A DNA stretch of 64,000 nt from Leadbetterella byssophila DSM 17132 (GTDB taxonomy: Bacteria > Bacteroidota > Bacteroidia > Cytophagales > Spirosomataceae): positions 1,736,001-1,800,000 of the forward strand of contig NC_014655.1 of the NCBI RefSeq assembly GCF_000166395.1. Reading direction: 5' to 3'. A program made the translations under genes and the position numbers. This document shows, one piece after another, positions 43,660-53,365 of the stretch; the stretch's first letter is position 1; every line of letters starts with the position of its first letter. Below the pieces are notes generated by a model. It worked only from the letters and a program-made list of their open reading frames with translations. It searched no databases and was not told the origin of the DNA.

Positions 43660-43697
43660 ACACACAGTCTCCGCTTGAAGATTGTGTGTTTTTTTAT
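43660..43697 (+). terminator. Second terminator, abutting the hexosaminidase 3' end
   Basis: An 11-bp stem with one G-T pair (ACACACAGTCT with AGATTGTGTGT), an 8-nt loop, then TTTTTTTAT on the + strand. Oriented to stop + transcription before it runs antisense into the hexosaminidase gene. Confidence 0.75.
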
Positions 43698-45880
43698 TCT
43701 AAGCTTATCTCATCTAAAAAAACCCAGGTAGGTAAACCTTCAAATGCATGACCTACTGGCCAAGGTCCGGCATTCTTTGCCTCCACCTTTATATATTTTA
43801 CTTTCTTTCGCTTTAACTTCACTAAGACTTCACCTGCACCTTCTTTAGAAATGGGAGTAGTACTACCTAAGCTTTCGTACTTTTGCCCATCTTTAGAACC
43901 ATATACATTAACCAAGGCAGGCATTTTGATCCAGGAACCTTCTTCCACCAATACTCCAAGAACTAATTTCTTCACCTTTTGAACATCCTTTAGCTCCAGA
44001 TAAATATTGGCATCTTTTCCTTCAAAACCCACCCATTCATCAAAGTTCTTTATATCTCCCCTCTGACCGTCTGTGAGTAACCCCTTATATACTTCCCTCC
44101 GAGGTGTTTGCCCATAACTATAGGTCAAACCGGTCACTAAGGATGGCACATATTTTGTCCTATAGATTTTACTTCTTTCTTCTCCCATGAATAATGCCGC
44201 CTCAATCTCCTGTTCACCTTTCAAAGGAATGGGCCCCTCATACGTTTTTGCCCCTCCCCAAAGTTCCCCTGGTGATTTGTATTTTATAGTCCCTAAAGGG
44301 ACACTAGGAATCAAAGCCAACTTCAAGCCATCCTCTTGAACAACCTTAAACTTAACATTCAGATAAGATGAAGAGGCTCTCAAGTCCGGCCACTGCTTCA
44401 AACGCTCATAAACCCTAAGCGCGAAATCAGAATAGCCTGTCTTTTTTTTACTCCATCCCAGTTCAGCTACCGCTAATATCCGCGGAAAAAGCATATACTC
44501 CACCTGAGCTTCTGTCCGAATATACTCTGTCCATAAGTTGCCCTGCACCCCAAGTATATTCTCGGCTTCTTCAAGGTCAAAACTATAGACCTTTTCTAGA
44601 GGAAGAAGACTCCCATTAGCCAAAGGTTCCATCTCCTTTGGTCCCTGATAATAATCCAAATAGAAATGTGAAGTAGGGCTCATGATGACCTTATGGCCCT
44701 CCTTCGCCGCTTTATAGCCATGCTCTGTACCTCTCCAAGACATAACTGTGGCACCCTCAGGCGTCCCTCCCTCCATGATCTCGTCCCAACCAATAATCCT
44801 CCTACCTTTGGAAACTAAAAACGTAGAGATTCTTTTGATGAAGTACGACTGCAATTCATTTTCATCCTTCAAACCTTCTCTTTTGATCAAATCCTGGCAA
44901 TAAGCTGATTGCTTCCAGGTCACTTTTGGAGCTTCATCTCCTCCTATATGTATATAAGCAGAAGGAAAAAGATCTACTACCTCCTCCAATACACCTTCTA
45001 AAAATTGGAACGTTTGTTCTGTAGGGCAAAAGATATTCTCTTCCACTCCCCAACCTGTCCAAACCTCGTATGGTCCACCCGTGCACCCCAATTCCGGATA
45101 GGCCGCTAATGCCGCCTTAGCATGTCCGGGCATCTCAATCTCCGGAATAACTGTAATATTCTTTGAAGCGGCATATTTTACCACTTCCCTAATCTGATCT
45201 TGCGTATAAAACCCGCCATATGGTTTCTCTTCGTATCCCGCTTCCTCAGTATGCCCTAGCAGCGTTCTCTTCCTTATGCTACCTATCTCAGTAAGCTTAG
45301 GATATTTCTTGATCTCAATCCTCCAGCCTTGATCATCCGTCAAGTGCCAATGAAAGGTATTAAGCTTAAATGCTGAAATAACATCTAATAGTCGCTTGAT
45401 ATATTCCACCGAATAAAAATGACGGGCTACGTCTAACATGACCCCTCTATAGGCAAATCTGGGGGCATCTTTTATCCATAGAGCAGGAATTTGCACCAGT
45501 CGAGTACTCCTGTCCACCGGCACCGCTTGAATAAGCGTCTGAACCGCATAAAAAAATCCGGAGTAACCGGATGCTTTGATAAGGATCTTATCAGAAGAAA
45601 TATCTAATGTGTATGCCTCCTGCGGCAAGCTATAATCAACGGTTACTTGGATTTGGTTTTCCCTCTTGGCTTGAACCTTAGGAATACTTACACCTGAAAG
45701 TTGATTGATCTTATGAAGCAGGGGAGATAGAGCATCTTCCCCTGTTTTATTTTCAGCAAAGAATGTAGTTTCCGCATTAAATGTAAATTCTCCTTTTTTG
45801 GGGAGCACTACCTCCGGTTGTGGCAAAAAATGTTGAGCCTGACAGAGTACACTTAATAAACAGAATAGTATTATTTTCAT
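43694..45880 (-). CDS. Beta-N-acetylhexosaminidase, GH20, exported
   Basis: Releases terminal GlcNAc/GalNAc by substrate-assisted catalysis. 728 aa: signal peptide ~1-16 ([16 protein letters not shown]), GH20b domain ~20-140, GH20 barrel ~142-500 with [40 protein letters not shown] and the catalytic pair D315-E316 in [13 protein letters not shown]. The C-terminal ~200 residues form a beta-sandwich resembling a discoidin/F5-8C carbohydrate-binding module ([18 protein letters not shown]). The start overlaps the ribBA stop by 4 nt, an unusual partner for a glycosidase. Likely periplasmic. Confidence 0.94.
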   Translation of the reverse strand: MKIILFCLLSVLCQAQHFLPQPEVVLPKKGEFTFNAETTFFAENKTGEDALSPLLHKINQLSGVSIPKVQAKRENQIQVTVDYSLPQEAYTLDISSDKILIKASGYSGFFYAVQTLIQAVPVDRSTRLVQIPALWIKDAPRFAYRGVMLDVARHFYSVEYIKRLLDVISAFKLNTFHWHLTDDQGWRIEIKKYPKLTEIGSIRKRTLLGHTEEAGYEEKPYGGFYTQDQIREVVKYAASKNITVIPEIEMPGHAKAALAAYPELGCTGGPYEVWTGWGVEENIFCPTEQTFQFLEGVLEEVVDLFPSAYIHIGGDEAPKVTWKQSAYCQDLIKREGLKDENELQSYFIKRISTFLVSKGRRIIGWDEIMEGGTPEGATVMSWRGTEHGYKAAKEGHKVIMSPTSHFYLDYYQGPKEMEPLANGSLLPLEKVYSFDLEEAENILGVQGNLWTEYIRTEAQVEYMLFPRILAVAELGWSKKKTGYSDFALRVYERLKQWPDLRASSSYLNVKFKVVQEDGLKLALIPSVPLGTIKYKSPGELWGGAKTYEGPIPLKGEQEIEAALFMGEERSKIYRTKYVPSLVTGLTYSYGQTPRREVYKGLLTDGQRGDIKNFDEWVGFEGKDANIYLELKDVQKVKKLVLGVLVEEGSWIKMPALVNVYGSKDGQKYESLGSTTPISKEGAGEVLVKLKRKKVKYIKVEAKNAGPWPVGHAFEGLPTWVFLDEISLE

Positions 45881-47082
45881 TGGGCGAGTATGGAATGCCC
45901 TAATTTATCACGTTTTGTTGACAAATAGAAAGCATTATGCGGATTTGGTGCAATTTCTATGGGCACATTCTCCACAATCTCTAATCCATATCCTATCAAA
46001 CCGGCCCTCTTGCGTGGGTTATTAGACATTAGACGTAACTTCGTCACCCCTAAATCTCTTAATATCTGAGCACCCACTCCGTAATCTCTTTGGTCTGCTT
46101 TAAACCCTAATTCAAGGTTAGCTTCCACGGTATCTCTACCTTGCTCTTGAAGTTTATAAGCCTTGAGTTTATTCAGCAGACCTATCCCTCTACCCTCCTG
46201 ATTCATATAGACTATAACACCCTTTCCTTCTTTCTCCACTTTAGCCATGGCTGCATGAAGTTGAGGACCACAGTCGCATCTACAGGAACCAAAGATATCG
46301 CCGGTAACGCAAGAAGAGTGTACACGCACCAGTACAGGCTCATTTTCCTCCCAAGTACCCTTGATCAGAGCCAGGTGCAATTGGTTATTATCATTCTGAC
46401 GGAAAGCGATTAATTCAAAATCCCCAAACTCAGTAGGCATTTGCACACCAATCTCTCTAGTAATCAAGCTTTCATTCTTTAAGCGGTAAGCAATCAGATC
46501 CTTGATAGAGACTAATTTTAGACCAAATTTATCCGCGATTACCCTACATTGTGGTAATCTGGCCATAGTTCCGTCTTCGTTCAGAATCTCAATCAAAACC
46601 CCTGCAGGTTCTAAGCCTGCTAGCCTGGCAAAATCCACTGCGGCCTCTGTATGTCCTGCTCTACGAAGCACTCCACCATCTTGAGCCATAAGTGGGAAAA
46701 TGTGACCTGGCCTTCCTAGATCTTCCGGCTTTGTATCTTTATTTACTAAAGCTTGCAAAGTTTTAGCTCTATCAGAGGCTGAAATACCTGTGGTACATCC
46801 ATGACCTAATAGGTCAACAGACACCGTAAATGCAGTTTCATATTCTGCGGTATTTCGATTAACCATGGGATTCAACTCCAATTCATGGCAACGCTGTGCC
46901 GTTAATGGCGCACACATTAGACCCCTCCCCTCTTTCACCATGAAGTTCACCATTTCCGGTGTTACCTTTTCAGCCGCGCAGATAAAATCGCCTTCGTTTT
47001 CTCTGTCTTCGTCATCTACGACAATAATGATTTTTCCGTTACGGATATCTTCTATTGCCTCTTCAATACTGTCCAAAACCAT
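45877..47082 (-). CDS. ribBA: Bifunctional 3,4-dihydroxy-2-butanone 4-phosphate synthase / GTP cyclohydrolase II
   Basis: Supplies both precursors of riboflavin. Residues ~1-200 are Rib[19 protein letters not shown] (Mg-binding acidic loop), [11 protein letters not shown] and [17 protein letters not shown]. Residues ~205-401 are RibA: zinc-ligand cysteines in [36 protein letters not shown] and [13 protein letters not shown]. 401 aa is the usual fusion length. TAAATTTG at 47100 lies 17 nt before the ATG, and I see no FMN riboswitch in the short leader. Overlaps the hexosaminidase start by 4 nt. Confidence 0.97.
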   Translation of the reverse strand: MVLDSIEEAIEDIRNGKIIIVVDDEDRENEGDFICAAEKVTPEMVNFMVKEGRGLMCAPLTAQRCHELELNPMVNRNTAEYETAFTVSVDLLGHGCTTGISASDRAKTLQALVNKDTKPEDLGRPGHIFPLMAQDGGVLRRAGHTEAAVDFARLAGLEPAGVLIEILNEDGTMARLPQCRVIADKFGLKLVSIKDLIAYRLKNESLITREIGVQMPTEFGDFELIAFRQNDNNQLHLALIKGTWEENEPVLVRVHSSCVTGDIFGSCRCDCGPQLHAAMAKVEKEGKGVIVYMNQEGRGIGLLNKLKAYKLQEQGRDTVEANLELGFKADQRDYGVGAQILRDLGVTKLRLMSNNPRKRAGLIGYGLEIVENVPIEIAPNPHNAFYLSTKRDKLGHSILAQ

Positions 47083-47099
47083 AAACCTTAGTTTTTATG

Positions 47100-47107
47100 C
47101 AAATTTA
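47100..47107 (-). promoter_or_regulatory. -7 element of ribBA
   Basis: TAAATTTG on the minus strand, an exact TAnnTTTG match, 17 nt before the ATG at 47082. The leader is far too short to hold an FMN riboswitch. Confidence 0.5.
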
Positions 47108-47216
47108 CCTGCAATTTTAGTACTTTTGACCCCCATTTAGGGAAAGTTATGCGGGTGTAACTTTTCTACTACTAAAACCCTTATTTTGGTATAAAAGTTT
47201 ATCTTATTTACAAGTT

Positions 47217-47747
47217 ATGAAAAAGTTATCCATGGAAGAGCTTGGAAGAATTTCTGTAGATGAATTCAAGGCCGTTGAGAAGTTGAATCTGGACCTTATT
47301 TTGGATGACATCAGGTCTATGTCTAATGTAGGTTCAATCTTCCGAACTTCAGATGGATTTCGGGTAGGCAAGCTTTACTTATGTGGAATAACCGCCACTC
47401 CGCCTCACAGGGAAATTGAAAAAACTGCCCTAGGTGCTACGGCATCAGTAGATTGGGAATACAAAGAAGATGCACTTGCTTTGGTTAGAGCATTAAAACA
47501 AGCAGGATATAAGATTTTAGCACTGGAACAAGCTGATAATAGCACGTACTTACAGAATTTTCGACCAATCAAAGATCAAAAGTATGCTCTTATCCTAGGA
47601 AACGAAGTCTTTGGAGTAAATGAAGAACTGATTGCAGAAGCAGATGAGGTGATTGAGATCCCTCAGTTCGGCACGAAACACTCTTTTAATGTGAGCGTTT
47701 CGGCCGGGATGTTCCTTTGGGATTATTTCGCGAAGAGTATAGGATAA
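47217..47747 (+). CDS. TrmH/SpoU-family RNA 2'-O-methyltransferase
   Basis: SPOUT-fold SAM-dependent methyltransferase, 176 aa, only the catalytic domain. Motif 1: LILDDIRSMSNVGSIFRTSD. Motif 2: YALILGNEVFGVNEELI. Motif 3: VIEIPQFGTKHSFNVSVSAG. The knot-forming order is intact, with the catalytic Arg in IFRTSD. The target (tRNA or rRNA ribose) cannot be decided; the short form without an N-terminal RNA-binding domain resembles TrmL/TrmH-like tRNA enzymes. Its last 25 nt overlap the convergent acetylesterase gene. Confidence 0.9.
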   Translation: MKKLSMEELGRISVDEFKAVEKLNLDLILDDIRSMSNVGSIFRTSDGFRVGKLYLCGITATPPHREIEKTALGATASVDWEYKEDALALVRALKQAGYKILALEQADNSTYLQNFRPIKDQKYALILGNEVFGVNEELIAEADEVIEIPQFGTKHSFNVSVSAGMFLWDYFAKSIG

Positions 47748-50071
47748 GTTTTTGACTTTCCGTCAAATTTTAACCTTACCAAATACTTACCTTGTAGGTT
47801 CTTAGATGTTAAATCTACTGTACGTGGGTAAGATACACGGTCAAAAACGGTATGGTAAACTTCTCTACCTCTTAAATCATAGACCGTGAAATCCACATTT
47901 TCTCTTTCCCCGTCTGAAGTCACATTTAGTACTCCCGTAGAAACAGGGTTAGGGTATAAACTAAAACCGGTCAAATTATTGGGGTCTTCAGCTAAGAATA
48001 CGTCAGAAATTTCAGAAGTACATGCCACGGATCCTCCCACCGGAGTCTGGTAGGTATGAATACCTTTAACCTGATAATTGCCAGGCTGCTGCATGTGCAA
48101 AAGATTCCCGGTTTCTCCCTCGATCTTTGTACCTGTAAAGCTCCAATCAAATGTAACCTCAGGGTCAGGAGAATCTGCTCTTAGGTAGAATGGACCACTG
48201 TAAGACAAGGAAGGCTTACCCGGGTTAGGATAGAACTCGTATGCTAAATGATCTGATTCCGGACTAGGACAGTTAGGTAAACTATACAAAGTAGCACTTA
48301 CAAAAGGAGAATCATTACTTCTTAATGTAATTTGATTCGAAGTGGCACCTGTGTTCCATTTGATATCTGCACCTTGCACATTAGTAATGGCCACTGTTAT
48401 ACTTTCTCCATCACATTTGAACCCTCCTCCATCTAAAAACATCAGCTGAGGTTTAGCCGGCGGAGCCTTGAAACTTACGTTATAGTTTTGAGTACTATTG
48501 GAATAACAGTTTTGATCTGAACGATATTGAGCGGAGAAATTACCAGGGTTACGCACATTCAAGGTATTTCCAGTGGCTCCGGTGTTCCAGTAAACCTGAT
48601 ATTTTGAGGTAGGAACTACTAGACGAACATCTTTCCCTTCACATCCTACCAATCCATCAGGTGCAGTGATGGATGGAATAGTTTTCAGGAACACATCACT
48701 TACATTAATGACGTTTGAACGAAGAATATTACCTACGTTATCTTTTACCGTCACTTGGTAAGTACCCCCTCCGCTATATACTTCATGACCACGATCTCCT
48801 GATGTCCAATAATATTCACTGTATAGATTATTCAAAGTCAATCTTACGTTTGACCCCGAATTACAATAATGCTGAATCTTCGGCACATCCTTAGCAAAGA
48901 TGGGATTGGCAGAAGAGAAGAAAGCATCCGTCAAGGCGGCATCCCATGCCTGAGCTAATTCAGTCAAACCAGGGCTGTTAGGCGCATTCTGGAAGTGACC
49001 ACCGTCATACCTATTCGGCTGAATACCATCTGTACTTGGACCTGCATAAACTCCGGCTACACTATTGATAACCATGTTTTGGCCTTCAATTACCCTATTG
49101 TCTTCCGTTCCTTGGTATCGAGAAGCTCGAGCCACCACCCATGGAATAAAAGAGCCAATATCCTGACGCGACTTATCAATGATATAACTTAAATTATTAA
49201 AATACTCTCTCGGAGAAAGACCCACTCCGTTAGTAAATCTATCATACTCTCCCTGATGCCACAGCACTGCTCTGAAACCTAAGAGGGCATTGAAAGATTG
49301 TAATGTAACTTTAAAACCTCTATAAGGTGCTCCACTTTCCAGCTCAGTACCAAAGGTTTCATTATACGCTGGAATCCCCATAGCTGAGCGTACCCAGTTA
49401 GTAGAAGAGGTGCCGGTAACAGCTGCGTTAAAGAATAACACAGGGACATTTAAACGCTGAACTAAGCGATCACCTAATTCTCCCCAACAATACGCCGTAT
49501 ATCCAGTAGGTCCTATAGTACCATAGGCCTCAACCTTCCCAAATGAGAAATTATCTAGAATATTAGGTAAGTTCCTATACTGATCTGTTACGTAAGTATC
49601 AAAATAATGAGGAAGATAAGCATTTACTCTATCATCATTTGCACTTTTAGGATTAGGAGAGACTCCATAACCTTGAGCGTTTGATTGACCTGCTATAACA
49701 AAGACTTCACCTATGCCCACTCTTTCCAAGGTTTGACGGAAAACTTCAGTATTATTCCTAATACCTCTGACTTCCAATCTATACCAACCGCCTTGATTAG
49801 TGATCTTTCCGGAATAAGCTTGACCGTCTACTCTATTATCAATGACTTGCCAGTCAGTAGCTACCCCTTGGTTGATCACCCTTGGAGTCAAGCGAGCTTC
49901 CACTCTGTCACAGTCTTGAGCTACTCTTCCATAAACGTTGATGGAACCTACGTTTAGGTTATTCCTTTGGAACACCATACGTTCAACAGGAAAGTCAATA
50001 GTAATTTGAGCCCAAGCACTAGTTCCCAATAGGAAGAAGAACATGAACGCAAAAATCTTTTTATAAGTCAT
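47723..50071 (-). CDS. T9SS-secreted SGNH acetylesterase-like protein (sialate O-acetylesterase family)
   Basis: 782 aa. Signal peptide MTYKKIFAFMFFFLLGTSAW ending near AQ. Residues ~120-375 form the catalytic SASA-type domain: VFVIAGQSNAQGYG with nucleophile S130, LWHQGEYDR, and GGHFQNAPN with a candidate His. Residues ~385-690 are Ig-like/PKD-like modules with recurring WNTGAT and WTSGD blocks (PIWNTG-type repeats). The last ~75 residues are a type IX sorting domain (FSLYPNPVSTGVLNVTS, TVYDLRGREVY, LQGKYLVRLKFDGK). Inference: exported across the outer membrane and removes O-acetyl groups from sialic acid or plant or host polysaccharides. Overlaps the convergent methyltransferase by 25 nt. 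Confidence 0.88.
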   Translation of the reverse strand: MTYKKIFAFMFFFLLGTSAWAQITIDFPVERMVFQRNNLNVGSINVYGRVAQDCDRVEARLTPRVINQGVATDWQVIDNRVDGQAYSGKITNQGGWYRLEVRGIRNNTEVFRQTLERVGIGEVFVIAGQSNAQGYGVSPNPKSANDDRVNAYLPHYFDTYVTDQYRNLPNILDNFSFGKVEAYGTIGPTGYTAYCWGELGDRLVQRLNVPVLFFNAAVTGTSSTNWVRSAMGIPAYNETFGTELESGAPYRGFKVTLQSFNALLGFRAVLWHQGEYDRFTNGVGLSPREYFNNLSYIIDKSRQDIGSFIPWVVARASRYQGTEDNRVIEGQNMVINSVAGVYAGPSTDGIQPNRYDGGHFQNAPNSPGLTELAQAWDAALTDAFFSSANPIFAKDVPKIQHYCNSGSNVRLTLNNLYSEYYWTSGDRGHEVYSGGGTYQVTVKDNVGNILRSNVINVSDVFLKTIPSITAPDGLVGCEGKDVRLVVPTSKYQVYWNTGATGNTLNVRNPGNFSAQYRSDQNCYSNSTQNYNVSFKAPPAKPQLMFLDGGGFKCDGESITVAITNVQGADIKWNTGATSNQITLRSNDSPFVSATLYSLPNCPSPESDHLAYEFYPNPGKPSLSYSGPFYLRADSPDPEVTFDWSFTGTKIEGETGNLLHMQQPGNYQVKGIHTYQTPVGGSVACTSEISDVFLAEDPNNLTGFSLYPNPVSTGVLNVTSDGERENVDFTVYDLRGREVYHTVFDRVSYPRTVDLTSKNLQGKYLVRLKFDGKSKTYPILFAK

Positions 50072-50120
50072 GAAGTTCAGTATTATTTTAGTTTAAAAAC
50101 TGTCTTATTTTAGGGTAGGA

Positions 50121-51140
50121 TCAGATTCCGGAGAATTGCGACAAAAAGCGCTTCTCATTCTCGAAGAACAAACGCAAATCATTGATCCCGTATTTCAACA
50201 TAGTTATTCTTTCAATTCCCATACCAAAAGCAAATCCGGTATATTCTTCCGGATCTATGCCACAGTTCTGTAGCACATTTGGATCCACCATTCCTGAGCC
50301 GGCAATTTCCACCCAACCGGTATGCTTACATATATTACATCCATCACCTCCACAAATAAAACAGGTCACATCTATCTCAGCACTTGGCTCAGTAAACGGA
50401 AAATATGAGGGTCTTAGACGGATTTGAGTATCCTTTCCAAACATTTCTTTTGCAAAGTGTAAGAGAGTATCTTTCAAGTCTTTAAAAGAGACATTCTTAT
50501 CTACATACAAACCTTCCACTTGGTGGAATTGACAGTGTGCACGAGCAGAAATAGCTTCATTTCTATATACTCTACCTGCCATGATGGAACGAATAGGAGG
50601 CTTCTTTCTATCCATCAAACGAATCTGCACATTAGAGGTATGTGTACGTAACAATAGATCTTCCTTAGCGGTCTCCCCTTTTTGCACGAAGAAAGTATCT
50701 TGCATCTCCCTTGCAGGGTGATTTTCCGCAAAGTTCAATGCAGAGAAATTATACCAGTCTGATTCAATTTCCGGACCATCTTCTGCACTGAAGCCCATTC
50801 TTGAAAAGATCTCAACAATACGCCTTCTGATTAAGCTTAGGGGATGTATGCTTCCCACGGAATCCGGAATAATCGGCAAGGTCAAATCCTCATCTGGAGC
50901 TTCAGATCCTTGAGCTCCGGAATTTTCCTGCAACTGCTGAAATTTAGCTTCTAACTCATTTTTAAGTACATTCAATTGCTGCCCCATCTCACGCTTGAGA
51001 TCCGGACTCACTTTTTTGAATTCCTCAAAAAGACCATTAAGTTTTCCTTTCTTACTTAAAAAGGTCAACCTGAACTGCTCAGCGGCTCCAGAACCAAATT
51101 CTTCAGCCTCTTTCCGTATTTTATTTATGCTCTCTAACAC
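50121..51140 (-). CDS. pheS: Phenylalanine--tRNA ligase alpha subunit
   Basis: Class II synthetase catalytic subunit, 339 aa. N-terminal coiled-coil tRNA-binding arm (residues ~1-90: KKGKLNGLFEEFKKVSPDLKR). Motif 2 region VYRNEAISARAHCQFHQVEG; motif 3 GFAFGMGIERITMLKYG. An unusual four-cysteine ribbon-like insert CFICGGDGCNICKHTGWVE precedes motif 3; this insert is familiar in several PheS groups. pheT is not in the window. Its own promoter element lies 20 nt upstream. Confidence 0.96.
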   Translation of the reverse strand: MLESINKIRKEAEEFGSGAAEQFRLTFLSKKGKLNGLFEEFKKVSPDLKREMGQQLNVLKNELEAKFQQLQENSGAQGSEAPDEDLTLPIIPDSVGSIHPLSLIRRRIVEIFSRMGFSAEDGPEIESDWYNFSALNFAENHPAREMQDTFFVQKGETAKEDLLLRTHTSNVQIRLMDRKKPPIRSIMAGRVYRNEAISARAHCQFHQVEGLYVDKNVSFKDLKDTLLHFAKEMFGKDTQIRLRPSYFPFTEPSAEIDVTCFICGGDGCNICKHTGWVEIAGSGMVDPNVLQNCGIDPEEYTGFAFGMGIERITMLKYGINDLRLFFENEKRFLSQFSGI

Positions 51141-51160
51141 CCCTTGAAATTTTCAGTCCG

Positions 51161-51168
51161 CAAATATA
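51161..51168 (-). promoter_or_regulatory. -7 element of pheS
   Basis: TATATTTG on the minus strand, an exact TAnnTTTG match, 20 nt before the ATG at 51140. Confidence 0.5.
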
Positions 51169-51230
51169 CTATATCACGGAAATTTTTAAATAAAACGCTT
51201 GAAGTTTGTGCCTTAATGCTCTTAGTCTCC

Positions 51231-51986
51231 CTATTTTATTAATTGGTATTTCTTAGCGGCAGTTTTTCTGGAATAAAAATCAAAATGCCACCATTCTGAG
51301 GTTATAGGGGTAAATCCGGCATCCAGCATAATAGACCTTAAAAGGATGCGATGGTTTAATTGGCGTAGACTTAATTTTCCTTCATTTAGCATTTTTCTTT
51401 CTAAACGAGGATAGGCTAAATCTCCAAAATAATCATAGGGAGTACCCATATCCAAGGGTTTTCCCGTTTGTGTATCAAATAGGGTAAGATCTACTGCACA
51501 TCCATAATTATGGATAGAAGCTTCTTCAGGGTCGGCCAAATAATTCTTTCTGTCTTCTAGGGATAGAGTATCTAAAGAAGCCCATAGCGTTTCTTGCACT
51601 TCTAACGGGCGGGCAGCATCATAAACCAATAGCCTTAAATGAGGATAATCTTCCCTCAACTTTTGGCTTGCCTTAACCAATGCCAATGCCGCTTCTTCCT
51701 GCAAGAAGGCTAATTCCAGGTTTCCATACAAGTCTGTACCTGAGAAGTTATCCGTTGAACTGTACTTTAGTTCTACTTTGATCTCCGGATCTAATTCTTG
51801 GAGGTCCAATAAACCCTGCTCACGCATCAGAACTTCATAGGGACTTAAGCTGAGGTTCTCACTTTGAGGGAAAAGTTCATTCACTTCCTCCGGACTCAAG
51901 GCACGCGGCAATACCACGGGCTCCTCACAGCTCACTCCCATAGTACACCACAAGCAGAAAAGTGTAATGTGCGTTTTTAGCCTCAT
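51231..51986 (-). CDS. D-alanyl-D-alanine dipeptidase (VanX-like, M15D), probable lipoprotein
   Basis: Zn-dependent peptidase that splits D-Ala-D-Ala. 251 aa. The first 20 residues end in MGVSC, a lipoprotein-like signal with Cys 20, then EEPVV. The catalytic region has SIHNYGCAVDLTLFD (SxHxxGxAxD, zinc His/Asp) and SEWWHFDFYSR (catalytic Glu, zinc His). VYDAARPLEVQETLWASL is also typical. Family knowledge: VanX gives vancomycin resistance in Gram-positives, but Gram-negative homologues (DdpX) recycle D-Ala-D-Ala. No vanA/vanH genes occur here, so recycling is favoured. Confidence 0.9.
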   Translation of the reverse strand: MRLKTHITLFCLWCTMGVSCEEPVVLPRALSPEEVNELFPQSENLSLSPYEVLMREQGLLDLQELDPEIKVELKYSSTDNFSGTDLYGNLELAFLQEEAALALVKASQKLREDYPHLRLLVYDAARPLEVQETLWASLDTLSLEDRKNYLADPEEASIHNYGCAVDLTLFDTQTGKPLDMGTPYDYFGDLAYPRLERKMLNEGKLSLRQLNHRILLRSIMLDAGFTPITSEWWHFDFYSRKTAAKKYQLIK

Positions 51987-52065
51987 TCCAGAGTAAAGAA
52001 ATCAAAGTTTAAAATTAGCACATACCGTGCTATATTTACGCAAAATATTTAATAAATCCTCTTAA

Positions 52066-53301
52066 ATGGCCTTAAATTACATTTGGGTAGGCTTCTTTAT
52101 AGTTGCCTTACTCGTAGCCCTAGCAAAATGGTTATTCCTTGGAGATACCCTGATTTTTAAACAATTGGTAGAAGGAATGTTCACTTCAGCTGAAAGTGCA
52201 GTGATGAATATAGCTTTACCCCTAGCAGGAGTAATGACCTTCTTTTTGGGTATCCTGAAATTAGGAGAAGAGGCAGGAGTGATCAGAGTTTTGGCCAAGC
52301 TAATTTCCCCTTTCTTTTCACGATTATTCCCGGAGGTTCCAAAAGACCATCCGGCTAACGGACAAATGATCATGAACTTTTCCGCAAACATGTTAGGACT
52401 GGACAATGCCGCCACTCCCTTTGGCCTAAAAGCCATGCAAAGTTTGCAGGAATTAAATAAAAAGCCGGATGAAGCCTCTAATGCACAGATCATGTTTATG
52501 GTCTTACACAGTGCCGGTCCTGTTTTGATCCCCATCTCCATCATGGCCCAAAGAGCCATTTATAATGCAGCAGATCCTTCAGATATCTTCATCCCTGCCT
52601 TGATCTCTGTGTATATGGCTACCTTTACCGGCTTACTATTCGTTGGAATAAAACAAAAGATCAACTTTTTCGATAAGGTATTGTTTTCTTGGTTAGTTGG
52701 ACTCACCGCTTTTGTAGGATTTATACTTTGGTACTTCTCCAGATTATCTAAGGAGGAGATAGAAACCGTCTCTGGAGTTATATCAAACCTCATTCTTTTC
52801 CTTTTCGTCACAGGTTTCGTAGGTGCCGCATTCTATAAGAAAGTGGATGTGTTTCCAAAGTTTGTAGAAGGTGCCAAGGCAGGATTTGAAACCTCCGTAA
52901 AAGTGATGCCTTATCTGGTAGGAATGTTAGTTGGTATTAGTGTCTTCAGAGCTTCTGGAGCTTTAGATTACATTGTAGAATTCCTTAAATGGATGTTCAG
53001 CTTTACAGGCATCAATACGGAATTTACTCATGCCCTTCCTACCGCCTTAATGCATCCATTAAGCGGCAGTGGTTCCCGAGCCATGATGATAGAAGCCATG
53101 AAAGAATATGGCGTGGATTCATTCATCGGAAGACTATCCTGTGTATTCCAGGCTTGCTCTGATACAATACTTTATATACTAGCATTATACTTCGGTAGTG
53201 TTAGCATTAGAAATACAAGATATACCCTATGGGCAGGATTACTGGCTGACTTGGCCGGTGTAGTGACCGCAATAGTGGTCTCTTACATTTTCTTCTATTA
53301 A
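52066..53301 (+). CDS. Fused SpmA/SpmB-type nucleoside-recognition (Gate) membrane protein
   Basis: 411 aa with about 9-10 membrane helices. Two Gate domains in tandem. Domain 1 corresponds to SpmA (ESAVMNIALPLAGVMTFFLG, MNFSANMLGLDNAATPFGLK); domain 2 corresponds to SpmB (GAKAGFETSVKVMPYLVGML, LPTALMHPLSGSGSRAMMIE, QACSDTILYILALYFGSV). In Bacillus SpmA and SpmB are separate proteins for spore-core dehydration; the fused form is common in non-sporulating Bacteroidota, where it is likely a small-molecule transporter of unknown substrate. It is monocistronic, with a bidirectional terminator after it. Confidence 0.9.
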   Translation: MALNYIWVGFFIVALLVALAKWLFLGDTLIFKQLVEGMFTSAESAVMNIALPLAGVMTFFLGILKLGEEAGVIRVLAKLISPFFSRLFPEVPKDHPANGQMIMNFSANMLGLDNAATPFGLKAMQSLQELNKKPDEASNAQIMFMVLHSAGPVLIPISIMAQRAIYNAADPSDIFIPALISVYMATFTGLLFVGIKQKINFFDKVLFSWLVGLTAFVGFILWYFSRLSKEEIETVSGVISNLILFLFVTGFVGAAFYKKVDVFPKFVEGAKAGFETSVKVMPYLVGMLVGISVFRASGALDYIVEFLKWMFSFTGINTEFTHALPTALMHPLSGSGSRAMMIEAMKEYGVDSFIGRLSCVFQACSDTILYILALYFGSVSIRNTRYTLWAGLLADLAGVVTAIVVSYIFFY

Positions 53302-53308
53302 GCATAAA

Positions 53309-53340
53309 AAAATCCCGTTTTACCTACCAAACGGGATTTT
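53309..53340. terminator. Bidirectional terminator between the SpmA/B fusion gene and argS
   Basis: A 12-bp perfect stem (AAAATCCCGTTT with AAACGGGATTTT) and an 8-nt loop, flanked by A-rich and T-rich tracts. It serves the + gene ending at 53301 and argS ending at 53366 on the minus strand. Confidence 0.88.
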
Positions 53341-53365
53341 CTATAATTTCATATCTAAGAATAAT

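Noticed and set aside
47083-47216. FMN riboswitch before ribBA
   Set aside because: The predicted leader is under 20 nt and the spacer lacks the conserved aptamer segments.
51231-51986. Vancomycin-resistance gene vanX
   Set aside because: Only the dipeptidase is present, with a lipoprotein-like signal and no vanA, vanH, vanR or vanS; peptidoglycan recycling is the simpler reading.
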